From Microvirgula aerodenitrificans DSM 15089 (GTDB lineage Bacteria; Pseudomonadota; Gammaproteobacteria; Burkholderiales; Aquaspirillaceae): a stretch of 48,540 nt of DNA. The notes under the pieces are model-generated. The model was not told the origin of the DNA. It was given only the letters and a program-made list of their open reading frames with translations, and searched no databases. The translations under genes were made by a program, and so were the position numbers. The DNA lies in contig NZ_KK211072.1 of the NCBI RefSeq assembly GCF_000620105.1, positions 52,275 to 100,814 of the forward strand, read 5' to 3'. Below, in pieces: positions 19,071 to 27,899 of this stretch (positions are counted from its first letter, which is position 1; each line of letters begins with the position of its first letter).

Positions 19071-20318
19071 TTACATATACTCGGCCACTCCGTAGCCGAT
19101 GATGGTGATCAGGCCGAACACGAACACCACGCCGCCCCAGGTCGAGCGGTAGATCATCAGTCGCGGGACGCGCTTCATCAGCACGACCGGCATCACGTAG
19201 CAGTACAGCGCAATGACCGGTGCCGACATCGCGCCGATGATCTTGAGGATCGGCGGATTGAACACGGCCAGCATCCACAGGCCGGCGATCATGCTGATCG
19301 TGGTCCAGGTGCGCAGCTTCCTGTGATTGAATGCGGCCTTGCTGTCCTTGTCGGCGTTCCAGGTCGCCAGGCGATAGATCATGCCGTCCAGGCCTTCGCG
19401 GGTGCCGATAAAGTGACCGAAGTACGAGGTCACGATGGCGATCAGCGCGACGATCGGAATCAGGTAGCGCAGCCACGGTTCATTCGACTGCAGCGAGATC
19501 ATGGTCAGCACGTCGACGTTGTTGGCCTTGGCGTCGATCATGCTCTGCGGCGTTTGCGACAGCACGATCGAGAACACGAAGAACATCACGAACACCAGCA
19601 GGATCAGGCTGTTCCACCACACCACGCGGTCGGTGCGCTTCACGGCTTCGTCCGGTGTCGCGCTCTTGCCGCGGTACGAACTGGCCAGCGCCGAACAGAT
19701 CGGCGAGAAATTCATCGAGAACACCAGTACCGGGAAGGTCAGCAGCAGGTTGCGGACCAGGCTGGCCGGTTCGATCGGCTGCTGGAATACCGACAGGTTC
19801 CAGTACGGAATCATGTACAGCGACAGCCCGAACAGGATGGCGATCAGCGGGTAGACCAGGATCGAGGTGACCTTCAGCACGGTATTCTCGCCGGCCACGA
19901 TCACGCCGGTCAGGCCGACCAGCAGGATGCCGGTCAGCATCGGACGCGAGATGCCGTCGATGCCCATCTGGTTTTCCAGGAACGACGACACGATGTTGGT
20001 CACGCCGGTTGCGTAGCCGACACAGATGGTCACGATCGACAGGAAGTACAGCACGCTGATGGCAAAGCCCCAGTTGCGGCCGAGATCGTTTTCGACCACG
20101 CCGGTGATGTCGGTTGCCTGTTCACTGGACGCCACCATGCGGGTGACGCCACGGTGCGAAATGTAGGTGAGGGGCAGGATGATCAGGGTGAGGATGATCA
20201 TCGGCCAGATGCCGCCCAGGCCAGCCTGGATCGGCAGGAACAGAATCCCGGCGCCGATGGCGGTACCGAATAGCGTCAGCACCCATTCCATGTCCTGACG
20301 TGTCATGCTCGCGTTCAA
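19071..20318 (-). CDS. HAAAP-family amino acid permease (SdaC/TdcC-like)
   Basis: 415 residues, about 11 membrane helices. The N terminus reads WVLTLFGTAIGAGILFLPIQAG, the conserved first helix of the hydroxy/aromatic amino acid permease family. GHFIGTREGLDGMIYR near residue 305 is typical of the serine/threonine transporters SdaC/TdcC. It is expected to take up serine or threonine with a cation at the inner membrane; the substrate is inferred. The start used is a TTG at 20318 with AGAAAGGG 7 nt upstream; an ATG four codons later is the alternative. It converges on the antitoxin gene with only 17 bp between them. Confidence 0.82.
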   Translation of the reverse strand: MNASMTRQDMEWVLTLFGTAIGAGILFLPIQAGLGGIWPMIILTLIILPLTYISHRGVTRMVASSEQATDITGVVENDLGRNWGFAISVLYFLSIVTICVGYATGVTNIVSSFLENQMGIDGISRPMLTGILLVGLTGVIVAGENTVLKVTSILVYPLIAILFGLSLYMIPYWNLSVFQQPIEPASLVRNLLLTFPVLVFSMNFSPICSALASSYRGKSATPDEAVKRTDRVVWWNSLILLVFVMFFVFSIVLSQTPQSMIDAKANNVDVLTMISLQSNEPWLRYLIPIVALIAIVTSYFGHFIGTREGLDGMIYRLATWNADKDSKAAFNHRKLRTWTTISMIAGLWMLAVFNPPILKIIGAMSAPVIALYCYVMPVVLMKRVPRLMIYRSTWGGVVFVFGLITIIGYGVAEYM

Positions 20319-20633
20319 GATTGAACCCTTTCTATGAAGCGTGGCCTCGCTGGCCGCGCATGGACGGAAATGATTTCGGATGCCACGGGGGCATCCGTTC
20401 GTAAATCATGAAACGATTATAAAATGGAATGCCGTTGCGGCTGGCACTATCGTGCCAAATCTGTCTTTCCATGCCGCAATGTGGCGCCAAGCCCTTGATT
20501 ACCGGTCGCTTGTCTGGCCGAACTGAATGTTGGATAGTGAATATGAAAAGCGGCCATTTGGCCGCTTTTGGTTGCAAAACGAAAAAATAAAAGTAAATAA
20601 AGTTAATACCCGAACGTCAATTATGACTTTCGA
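20319..20633. other. regulatory gap between permease and serB
   Basis: A 315-bp stretch without a gene. On the minus strand it contains a TATAAT (20421-20416) about 100 nt ahead of the permease start. An 8-bp hairpin in the permease leader follows (CGGATGCC at 20377-20384 with GGCATCCG at 20390-20397), and the serB terminator lies at the right. The leader hairpin has no U-tract; attenuation is possible but not shown. Confidence 0.5.
20546..20569. terminator. bidirectional terminator downstream of serB
   Basis: AAAAGCGGCC-ATTT-GGCCGCTTTT: a perfect 10-bp inverted repeat (20546-20555 with 20560-20569) with flanking A and T runs, placed 65 bp after the serB stop in its direction of transcription. 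Confidence 0.88.
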
Positions 20634-21479
20634 TCATGCAAACAGCCGGGACAACCCGTCCAGCCCGACAAAACGCAGCGAGACGTCAGCGTGCTGGCGA
20701 ACGACCGGTTTCGGGTGCATGCCGACGCCAAGACCGGCGGCGGCAATCATTTTCAGGTCGTTGGCACCGTCGCCCATGGCGATGACCTGTTCCGGTTCCA
20801 GTCCCAGTTCACCGCGCAGGCGGACCAGCCAGTCGGCCTTGGCCTGGGCATCGATCAGCGGGCCGGTCATCCGGCCGGTCAGCTTGCCGTCGATGATTTC
20901 AAGCTGGTTCGCGATGGCGTAATCCAGGCCGAGCTCTTCTTTCAGCCGATCGGTGAAATAGGTGAAGCCGCCGGAAATCAGTAGGGTACGGATGCCGCTG
21001 GCGCGGCAGTCGGCCAGCAGTTCGCGTGCGCCGGGCATCAGTGTCAGCCGCTCGTCGTAGACGCGGGCCAGCGCATCGACCGGCAATCCTTCGAGCAGGG
21101 CGACCCGTTCGCGCAGCGAGGCGGCAAAATCCAGCTCGCCGGCCATCGAACGTGCGGTGATGGCGGCGACCTGCGGCTTGACGCCGAACATGTCGGCGAT
21201 TTCGTCGATGCACTCGATGGTGATCAGGGTCGAGTCCATATCCGAGACCAGCAGGCCGTAGTCGGCCAGGCGGCGGCCGGCCGGCACGAAGGCAAAGTCG
21301 ATCCGGTGCTGGTCGCAGAAGGCATCGACGGCAGCATGACGTTCCGGATCGGCGCCGGCCAGCCGGTAGGCCAGCCCCGGTGCGACGGTGCTGGTATCGC
21401 GGGCGCCGGAAAGCGATGCCAGCGTGTCCAGGTGCGGCGCAGGGTCGACCGGCGCCTGAATGATCAGGTTGTGGGGCAT
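20634..21479 (-). CDS. serB: phosphoserine phosphatase
   Basis: 281 residues. The C-terminal HAD domain has motif I VSDMDSTLI near residue 80, motif II LLISGGFTYF near 180 and motif III/IV MGDGANDLKMI near 245. The N-terminal about 70 residues (MPHNLIIQAP) form a short ACT-like domain, as in many proteobacterial SerB. It dephosphorylates phosphoserine in the last step of serine synthesis. Start ATG 21479 overlaps the end of the upstream unknown gene by 16 bp, so serB appears to be the last gene of the pilus-like operon, though it may have its own promoter. Confidence 0.95.
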   Translation of the reverse strand: MPHNLIIQAPVDPAPHLDTLASLSGARDTSTVAPGLAYRLAGADPERHAAVDAFCDQHRIDFAFVPAGRRLADYGLLVSDMDSTLITIECIDEIADMFGVKPQVAAITARSMAGELDFAASLRERVALLEGLPVDALARVYDERLTLMPGARELLADCRASGIRTLLISGGFTYFTDRLKEELGLDYAIANQLEIIDGKLTGRMTGPLIDAQAKADWLVRLRGELGLEPEQVIAMGDGANDLKMIAAAGLGVGMHPKPVVRQHADVSLRFVGLDGLSRLFA

Positions 21480-22312
21480 GACGGCTCCAGTAGATGAGTG
21501 GCGTCCATTGTACGCAGGCCACGCGCGGGAGGGGACAGCAGGCCGTGGCCGCGTTGTGCCTCGCGCAGCACGGCGCCGATCGCGCTCGGTGCCGCGCAGT
21601 CGTCCAGCTGACTGGCCGGCAGCCGATGCAGGGCGAACGGCCAGTCGGGCGCAGCCGTCGGCGCAAAGCCGGCGTCGGTAACGACGATCAGCACCGGTTC
21701 GGGCTGCCGGGGCAGATCGTCGGCCAGATGGCGGCACTCGCTGTCGAACAGCGTGCCTGGTGTGTCGGCGCAGATGACGCGCGACAGCGGCCGGTCCGGG
21801 TCGAGGCGCAGAAAACGCAGGCTGTGATCGGCAAAGGCCGGCAGACACAGCACGACGCCATCGTGCCCGGCCGCGATGCGTGCGGCCAGCGCAGCGGTCA
21901 GCAGCGTGACCGACTGCACGCTGTGGACCGTGACGCCATGCCGGTACAACGCCGCCAGCCACCGGCCCGGCGCCGCCGGCCTTGCCGGTGCGGAAAACGC
22001 CACCCGCCGCTGCGGAAGCCGGTGCAGCCCGCGGCAGGGCGCATCCGGAAACAGGCGCTCGAGGCGAAAGTGCACCCAGCGCCGGCGATGGTGCAGGGCG
22101 ACCGGTGGCGTCTGCTCGACATGCAGCGGGTCGGCCGGGTCCTCGATCAGCAGGTGCAGGCCGGCGCTGCCGGCGCATTGTGCGGCCGCCTGCTCGCACT
22201 CGGCGTCGGTCCAGCTTGCCAGCCGGCAGGCGCCACGGCGGTCGTGGGTCCAGAGCGTGGCCAGTCCCGGTGTCAGGCACAGGAAGCCGGGCCGATGACC
22301 GATGCCGGTCAT
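21464..22312 (-). CDS. unknown protein of the pilus-like operon, perhaps PilM/GspL/MshI-like
   Basis: 282 residues starting MTGIGHRPGFLCLTPG. I do not recognise a catalytic motif. It is rich in Arg, Leu and Pro with alternating beta/alpha segments, for example LHLLIEDPADPLHVEQTPP, GVVLCLPAFADHSLRFLRLD and PVLIVVTDAGF. No signal peptide or membrane helix is visible, so it is probably cytoplasmic. Its place directly after the GspF-like gene, with the ATG and the upstream TGA overlapping (ATGA at 22309-22312), is where an assembly ATPase-platform adaptor (PilM, GspL or MshI cytoplasmic domain) would be expected. That assignment is inference from context and a vague actin-like pattern. It overlaps serB by 16 bp. 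Confidence 0.6.
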   Translation of the reverse strand: MTGIGHRPGFLCLTPGLATLWTHDRRGACRLASWTDAECEQAAAQCAGSAGLHLLIEDPADPLHVEQTPPVALHHRRRWVHFRLERLFPDAPCRGLHRLPQRRVAFSAPARPAAPGRWLAALYRHGVTVHSVQSVTLLTAALAARIAAGHDGVVLCLPAFADHSLRFLRLDPDRPLSRVICADTPGTLFDSECRHLADDLPRQPEPVLIVVTDAGFAPTAAPDWPFALHRLPASQLDDCAAPSAIGAVLREAQRGHGLLSPPARGLRTMDATHLLEPSCPTT

Positions 22313-23511
22313 CGCGTCAGCTCGAGCGTGGCGCTGTGCAATGGCGACAGTACGGCGCTCAGCACCCAGGCCAGGATCAGTCCCAGCAGCACGGTCAGCG
22401 ACGGTTCGATCAGCCGCTGCAACCGGTCGATGCCGGCGCGGATATCGCGCTGGTAGCCGTGATCGGCGTGGGCCAGCATCCGGCCGAGTGCGCCGGTCTG
22501 CTCGCCGAGCCGGATCAGCCGGCGCAGCCGGGGCGGGAACAGGCCGCCGGTCGCCAGCGCATCGGCCAGCGTACTGCCGCCGGCGACCCGGCGCCGGGCA
22601 TCGGCCAGCGCGGCGGCGACTGCCCGGTTGCCGACCAGCTGCTCGCAGCGTTCCAGTACGGTCAGCAGCGGAATGCCGGCGCTGTACAGCAGGGCGAAAC
22701 CGGCGGCAAAGCGCGACAGCGCGATCTGGTGCCGGATCGGGCCCAGCAGCGGCAGTGCCAGCCGCCAGCGGTCGGCGTGCAGCAGCAGCGGTGGAAACCG
22801 GCGGCAGGCAAGGCGCCAGCTGGCCAGCGTGAGCAGCGGCAGTGCTGCCAGCCACGGCCCGTACCGTTCCGCCACCGAAGCGGTGCTGATCAGCAGGCGG
22901 GTCTGCCATGGCAGCGCGGCGCCGAGGCTGTCGAGAAAGCCGACCAGTTGCGGCAGCAGGTAGAGCAGCAGGAAGACGCAGACTGCCAGCAACACGCTGG
23001 CGACGAACAGCGGATACATCAGTAGCCGGATACTGTGCGTGCGCTGCTCGTCGTCCCGGCGCAGCATGTCGCTGAGCCGGGCGCAGATCACCGGCAGTTC
23101 GCCGCTCAGTTCCCCGGCTTCCACCAGCGCCACGATGACCGGCCCGAAGGCGCGCGGGTGGGCGCGCATGGCGGCGGACAGCGTACTGCCGCGCTCCAGG
23201 TCCTGCGACATGACCGCCAGTACATGGCGCATGGCGGCATCGACGCTGTCGTCGTCCAGTTCGCGCAGGGCATCGAGCAGCGGCAGGCCGGCACCGAGCA
23301 GATGTTCCAGCTGCAGGAAAAAATCGATCTGCGTGCGCCGCGACACCCGCCGCGGCGCGGCGCGGGTCAGCAGACCGGCGCGGGTTTCCAGATGGATGAC
23401 CGTCAGCCCCAGCGCCGCTGCCCGCTGTTCCAGATCGGCCAGATTGGCTGCGTTCAGGCGGTGGCGGCGGACGCGCCCGTCGCGGTCGGCGGCAAGCAAT
23501 TGATAGTGCAT
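22309..23511 (-). CDS. GspF/PilC/MshG-type inner-membrane platform protein
   Basis: 400 residues with two GspF domains. The first has FFLQLEHLLGAGLPLLDAL and MSQDLERGSTLSAAMRAHP; the second has RFAAGFALLYSAGIPLLTVLERC and DARRRVAGGSTLADAL. Three hydrophobic helices (around YPLFVASVLLAVCVFLLLYL, about residue 165, a weaker one near 215, and VLLGLILAWVLSAVL at the end) anchor it. It is the platform on which a type IV pilus or type II secretion ATPase acts. It starts 4 bp after the GspE-like gene and is coupled to the next gene through ATGA. Confidence 0.9.
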   Translation of the reverse strand: MHYQLLAADRDGRVRRHRLNAANLADLEQRAAALGLTVIHLETRAGLLTRAAPRRVSRRTQIDFFLQLEHLLGAGLPLLDALRELDDDSVDAAMRHVLAVMSQDLERGSTLSAAMRAHPRAFGPVIVALVEAGELSGELPVICARLSDMLRRDDEQRTHSIRLLMYPLFVASVLLAVCVFLLLYLLPQLVGFLDSLGAALPWQTRLLISTASVAERYGPWLAALPLLTLASWRLACRRFPPLLLHADRWRLALPLLGPIRHQIALSRFAAGFALLYSAGIPLLTVLERCEQLVGNRAVAAALADARRRVAGGSTLADALATGGLFPPRLRRLIRLGEQTGALGRMLAHADHGYQRDIRAGIDRLQRLIEPSLTVLLGLILAWVLSAVLSPLHSATLELTR

Positions 23512-23514
23512 GGA

Positions 23515-25203
23515 TCAGCGCCTCTCCGACAGATCGATGGTCCGGATGATTTCTTCCAGCGAGGTATCGCCGGCCAGCACCCGCGCGCAGCCCTGTTCGG
23601 CGAGCTCGCTGAAACCGCGTGCCTTCGCCAGCCGGCGCAGCGAGGCCGGGTCATCGTGCCGGCCGATGGCGGCGTCGATGTCGGCATCGATGCGCAGCAG
23701 CTCGGCAACCATGAAGCGGCCGCGGTAACCGCTGCCGAGGCAGGCCTCGCAGCCGCGCGGGCGAAACAGGCAGACCTCGCCGTCGCTGACGCCGAGCAGC
23801 CGGCGTTCGCCGGCGTCGGGCCGGTCCGCCTGCCGGCAATGCGGGCACAGGCGGCGCACCAGCCGCTGGCCGAGGATGCCGCTCACATTGCCGACCAGCG
23901 TGTCGCGGCATACACCGAGGTCCAGCAGCCGTGGCAGCACGCCGAGCGCGGTCGGCGCATGCAGCGTGGCAAAGACCTGATGGCCGGTCATTGCGGCGCG
24001 GAACGCCATGGCCGCGGTGTCGGCATCGCGGATTTCGCCGACCAGAATCGCATCCGGGTCCTGGCGCATCAGGCTGCGGATGCCGCTGGCGAAGTCGAGC
24101 TTGACGTTGTCGGTGATTGAAGTCTGGCGGATGCCCGGCATCGGGTACTCGACCGGATCTTCCAGCGTCATGATGTTCAGCGCGGTGCTGTCGAGCAGTG
24201 ACAGCACCGCGTACAGCGTCGTGGTCTTGCCGGACCCGGTCGGCCCGGTGACCAGCAGGATGCCGGCCGGCCGCGCGCTCAGCGCCCGCAGCAGCGCCTG
24301 TTGCGCGTCCGGCAGGCCGAGTCCGTCCAGCGACAGGTACTCGCGCTGGCGATCGAGCAGCCGCAGCACCAGGTTCTCGCCGTGCAGCGTTGGCTGGGTG
24401 GCGGCGCGCACATCGAGGCGGCGGCCATCCGGCGACTGCGAGAAGCGACCGTCCTGGGGCGCGCGCGTCTCGGCGATATTCATGCCGGACAGGATTTTCA
24501 GCCGGGTCAGCATGGCCGGCCAGTGACGCTTGTCCAGCGTCCGGAACAGCTGCATGACGCCATCGAGCCGATAGCGGATGCGAACGAAGGTCTGCTCCGG
24601 CTCCAGGTGGATGTCGCTGGCATCGCGGGCGGCGGCATCGGCAATCAGGCTGTCCACCAGCTGCACCACCGGATTGCCGTCGACCGGCGCTCGCCCGATG
24701 ACCTCGGCACTGGCCCCGTCCAGCGCGCGCAGGGCGCCGTCCACTGCCGCCGCATGACCGTAGGCGCGGCCGATGGCCTGGGCAATGTCGGCCGCCGCCG
24801 CCTGGTGGGTACGCAGCTGGCGGCAACGCGCGCCACCCTGCTGGCGGATATGCGCCAGCGCCACATTGTCGTGCGGACGCGACATGGCCAGGTCCAGCGT
24901 GCCACTGTCGGCGTCGAAGGCCAGCGGGAACGCCGCGTGGCGGATGGCCAGCTCGCGCGGCAGCAGCGCCAGCAGGCGCGGGTCGCTCACCTGCCGGCGC
25001 AGGGCGCCGAGCACCGGCACGGCGGTCGACACCGGCTGTTGCTGCAGGGCGGCGGCACTGACGAAGCCGAGCCGGAGCAACAGCGTATCGAGAGCAACAC
25101 CGGTAGCCTGTTGTTCGGCCTGCACCACGCGCAGCTGTGCTGGCGTCAGCAGCCCCCGGGCCAGCAGCCATTGGGTGAATTCTGCTTCCGGGGCACTCAT
25201 CAT
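23515..25203 (-). CDS. GspE/PilB/MshE-type assembly ATPase
   Basis: 562 residues. An N-terminal T2SSE_N-like domain (about 1-150) precedes the ATPase core: GPTGSGKTTT near residue 320, the Asp box TLEDPVEYPMP, Walker B ILVGEIRDADTA and the His box TGHQVFATLHAP. Close to the C terminus is a four-Cys zinc motif (CPHC near 450 and CEAC near 487), found in extension ATPases such as PilB, MshE and GspE but not in PilT. It powers polymerisation of a pilin or pseudopilin fibre. The start ATG pair overlaps the upstream stop by 4 bp. Confidence 0.93.
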   Translation of the reverse strand: MMSAPEAEFTQWLLARGLLTPAQLRVVQAEQQATGVALDTLLLRLGFVSAAALQQQPVSTAVPVLGALRRQVSDPRLLALLPRELAIRHAAFPLAFDADSGTLDLAMSRPHDNVALAHIRQQGGARCRQLRTHQAAAADIAQAIGRAYGHAAAVDGALRALDGASAEVIGRAPVDGNPVVQLVDSLIADAAARDASDIHLEPEQTFVRIRYRLDGVMQLFRTLDKRHWPAMLTRLKILSGMNIAETRAPQDGRFSQSPDGRRLDVRAATQPTLHGENLVLRLLDRQREYLSLDGLGLPDAQQALLRALSARPAGILLVTGPTGSGKTTTLYAVLSLLDSTALNIMTLEDPVEYPMPGIRQTSITDNVKLDFASGIRSLMRQDPDAILVGEIRDADTAAMAFRAAMTGHQVFATLHAPTALGVLPRLLDLGVCRDTLVGNVSGILGQRLVRRLCPHCRQADRPDAGERRLLGVSDGEVCLFRPRGCEACLGSGYRGRFMVAELLRIDADIDAAIGRHDDPASLRRLAKARGFSELAEQGCARVLAGDTSLEEIIRTIDLSERR

Positions 25204-26006
25204 TCCTCCTCCAGCGTTGCCAGCCGGCGCAGGGTCGGTGCCCGCGGAAACCGGGCGGGCCGGGCGTCGGCCAGGGCCAGGGCCATCCGGTAGTGGCGGA
25301 TGGCTTCCTGCCGCTCGCCGCGCTGGTCCAGTGCGACGGCGAGGTTGTACGCATGGTCGGCCTGCGCCGGATCGGCTGCCAGCAGGGCGGCCCAGCCGCT
25401 GCGTGCGCGGGCCCAGTCGCCATCGGCGCTGGCCTGGCGGGCCGGCGCCAGCCGCGGGTCGATCGGCGCTGCCGGGCGTGGCGGGGGGACCGGCGTGTCC
25501 GCATGCGAAATCAGGCGGCCGCCGTCCGGCTGGATGCGCAGCCGCAGCCTGGCGGGCGGCGCGGGAGGGGCGGCATCGGGAACGTCCGCATCCGTCTCTT
25601 CCGCATCCGTATCGTCCATCCCGTCGGTGGGGCCGGTCCCGGCAGCATCAGGCGTGTCCTGCGGCGGGGGCGGCGGGTCGGCCTCGGCCACGAGGGGGGC
25701 ATCGATGGCGGTCATGGGCAGGGTGTCCGCTGCGGGGGCCGCCGCCGCCCGGGGCAGGGCGGGGACGGGGGGCGCCGGCTGCATCGCCCGGACGATATAG
25801 CCGGCCAGCCCGAGCTGCGACAGCAGCAGTACGCCCAGCGCGGCAATGCGCCGCCGCCGCTGTCGGGCCTGCTGCCGGCCATATGCCTGCCACAGCGGCA
25901 GGGGCGCACCGGCATCCTGATCCGGATCGGCATCGACCGGCACCGGTTCCGGGCTGGCGGTGTCACCGGTTTGCAGTACGCGTCCGTCCCGGGGCCCGGC
26001 GGTCAT
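25200..26006 (-). CDS. single-pass TPR protein, MshN-like
   Basis: 268 residues. A cytoplasmic, Pro/Asp-rich N terminus (about 60 residues) precedes one membrane helix (AALGVLLLSQLGLAGYIVRAM, split around residue 65). A long Pro/Ala/Asp-rich periplasmic linker follows, then C-terminal tetratricopeptide-like helices (ASADGDWARARSGWAALLAADP, HAYNLAVALDQRGERQEAI). The topology and C-terminal TPR match MshN, which in MSHA loci sits between the secretin MshL and the ATPase MshE, as here. The MshM ATPase normally found between L and N is absent. Coupled by ATGA overlap to both neighbours. Confidence 0.7.
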   Translation of the reverse strand: MTAGPRDGRVLQTGDTASPEPVPVDADPDQDAGAPLPLWQAYGRQQARQRRRRIAALGVLLLSQLGLAGYIVRAMQPAPPVPALPRAAAAPAADTLPMTAIDAPLVAEADPPPPPQDTPDAAGTGPTDGMDDTDAEETDADVPDAAPPAPPARLRLRIQPDGGRLISHADTPVPPPRPAAPIDPRLAPARQASADGDWARARSGWAALLAADPAQADHAYNLAVALDQRGERQEAIRHYRMALALADARPARFPRAPTLRRLATLEEE

Positions 26007-27619
26007 CGGGAGGCCTCCAGCAGGGCGGCCGGATCACCGGCCAGTGTCGGCTTGATGAACACCACCAGTTCGGTCTTGACCGTGCGTTCGTCACGGCTGC
26101 CGAACAGCACGCCGAGATACGGAATCCGGGCCAGCCACGGCAGGCCACGATTGTCATGCATCAGCCGGTCCTGGATCAGGCCGCCAAGAATGCCGACCTC
26201 GCCGCTCTGCAGCCCGAGCGTCGACTCCAGCTCACGCACCTGGACCTCCGGCACCCGGCTCTCGACCCTGGCCTCCATCATCTGCAGGGCCGGATCAGGC
26301 ACATAGCCGGTGATATGGGTAATGGTCGGACGCACACTGAGCGAAATGCGGCCACTGGCCCCGATCTGCGGCACCACGCTGAGCACGATGCCTTCCGGCA
26401 CGGTATGGACCTTGCTTTCGTAGGTGTAACTCGGGGTGGCGCCATCCCGGCTCCGGCTGCCGACATAGTCGCGGGTGACGCGGATGGAAAAGTACGGCAC
26501 GTCGCGCACCACCTTGAGAATGGCGACCTGATTGTTCAGCGCCATCAGCTTCGGGCTGGACAGCACCCGGGTGCGACCAAAGGTTTCCAGCAGACGCAGT
26601 GCGGCGCTGAGGTCGGCCCCTTTCCAGATCAGGCTGGCGCCCGGCGAGCCGGCACCGGACGGAAAGTTGCCGATCAGGCGGAAATGGTCGAACAGGCGGT
26701 CCCAGGCAATGCCGGACTGGTAATGATTCGACAGTTCCACTTCGACGATGGTTGCCTCGATCAGCACCTGACGCATCGCCCGGCGGTGGACCCGTTCCAG
26801 CAGCGTGCGCACCTGACGGTGCTGGCGGGCGGTGGCGCGGACGGAAATCAGGCCGGTCTCGGGATGAACGGCCAGCTTGCCGCCCTCGCCATCGTCGGGG
26901 GGGCGCGACCAGGGGTCGGCCGGCCGGCCGGCCGGGGGGGCGCCCGGCGTGCGCGACATGCCGGGCGGAGCAGGCAGGCGGCTGTCGCCGGCCGCGGCAT
27001 CGGGGTCTGCCTGCAGCAGCACGGCGAGGTGGCGGGTCAGGCTGTGCCAGAAATCATTGCCGGCATGGCTGCCGATCCGGGTCGACGACCCGTTGTCCTG
27101 CGGGTTGCTGCTGGCGGCGACGGGGGCCGCCCCGCCGGAAATATTGGCGTCGACATTCAGCGTGGACTGGAAATGACGGGAAATATTGACGTAGTCGAGC
27201 GTGTAGTGATGCAGGTAAGGCGTATCCGGCTCGACGACCAGCGTATCGCGGTCGCGCCGCCAGCGCATGTCGGCCTGCTCCGCCAGGCGGTCAAGGATGC
27301 GCGGCAGTGGCTGGCGGATCGCATGCAGGCTGACCTGGCCCTGCAGCTGCGGATGAATGTCGATGCCGGCATCGCCGGCCAGCCGGGTCAGCAATTCGCG
27401 CAAGGGCGCCGGCCGGTCGAGGCTGATGCTGTAGCGTCGGCCGCCATCGGCATCGGCCACGGGCGGGGCCAGCACCGGCGGCGGGATCGGTGCGGGAGGC
27501 GGTCTGCCCGGCACCGGGGGCGGCGTGGGCGGGAGGTCGGGAAAGGCTGCGCATCCGCCCTGCAGCAGGGACAGAAAAAGCAACAAGTGGGCAGGGCGGG
27601 ACACGCGGGTACTTGGCAT
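26003..27619 (-). CDS. mshL: outer-membrane secretin lipoprotein, MshL/PilQ/GspD family
   Basis: 538 residues. A lipoprotein-type signal (LLLFLSLLQGGC) puts the N terminus on the outer membrane. A proline-rich linker follows, then an STN/N0-like domain (YSISLDRPAPLRELLTRLAGDAGIDI) near residues 60-110. After the N1-type region comes the secretin pore domain: VPQIGASGRISLSVRPTITHI near 390 and GEVGILGGLIQDRL...IPYLGVLFGSRDE near 475-510. It forms the ring through which a pilus or substrate passes. The lipoprotein start and MshN-like next gene favour MshL over PilQ or GspD. A poly-Gly/Ser/Pro insert near residues 215-245 is unusual. Divergent from mlaF. Confidence 0.85.
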   Translation of the reverse strand: MPSTRVSRPAHLLLFLSLLQGGCAAFPDLPPTPPPVPGRPPPAPIPPPVLAPPVADADGGRRYSISLDRPAPLRELLTRLAGDAGIDIHPQLQGQVSLHAIRQPLPRILDRLAEQADMRWRRDRDTLVVEPDTPYLHHYTLDYVNISRHFQSTLNVDANISGGAAPVAASSNPQDNGSSTRIGSHAGNDFWHSLTRHLAVLLQADPDAAAGDSRLPAPPGMSRTPGAPPAGRPADPWSRPPDDGEGGKLAVHPETGLISVRATARQHRQVRTLLERVHRRAMRQVLIEATIVEVELSNHYQSGIAWDRLFDHFRLIGNFPSGAGSPGASLIWKGADLSAALRLLETFGRTRVLSSPKLMALNNQVAILKVVRDVPYFSIRVTRDYVGSRSRDGATPSYTYESKVHTVPEGIVLSVVPQIGASGRISLSVRPTITHITGYVPDPALQMMEARVESRVPEVQVRELESTLGLQSGEVGILGGLIQDRLMHDNRGLPWLARIPYLGVLFGSRDERTVKTELVVFIKPTLAGDPAALLEASR

Positions 27620-27899
27620 TCGGAATCCCCGGGGCGTGGCATGGGCGCAACGCGCATACGTCGTATGCGGATATTTCTGATGCTTCCCATTTGGCGAAGA
27701 CGGCGTGCCGCCTTACAATGCTCGGCCACGTCAATGTGTTGGCGCGGGTGTCGCCGCCGGGTATGCCGGGGCGATAAGAGACAAATATGCTAATAAATTG
27801 ATAATTTGCTGTATTCAGTAGCTGTTTTTCGGTTTTTGCCGACAAAATCATTTTTAATGCTTTCCGGATATCGTTGCAAGCGCGGGGATAGGGGCTGGT
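27620..27899. promoter_or_regulatory. divergent promoter region of secretin operon and mla operon
   Basis: 280 bp without a gene, AT-rich in 27780-27870, for example TTGATAATTTGCTG near 27795 and a run CATTTTTAATGC near 27850. Both operons must start here. I see no convincing paired -35/-10 or known regulator site. Confidence 0.45.

Noticed and set aside
24773-27793. Long plus-strand frame across the pilus-like genes
   Set aside because: It is low-complexity Arg/Gly/Ala sequence opposite genes with full catalytic motifs; typical of high-GC antisense frames.
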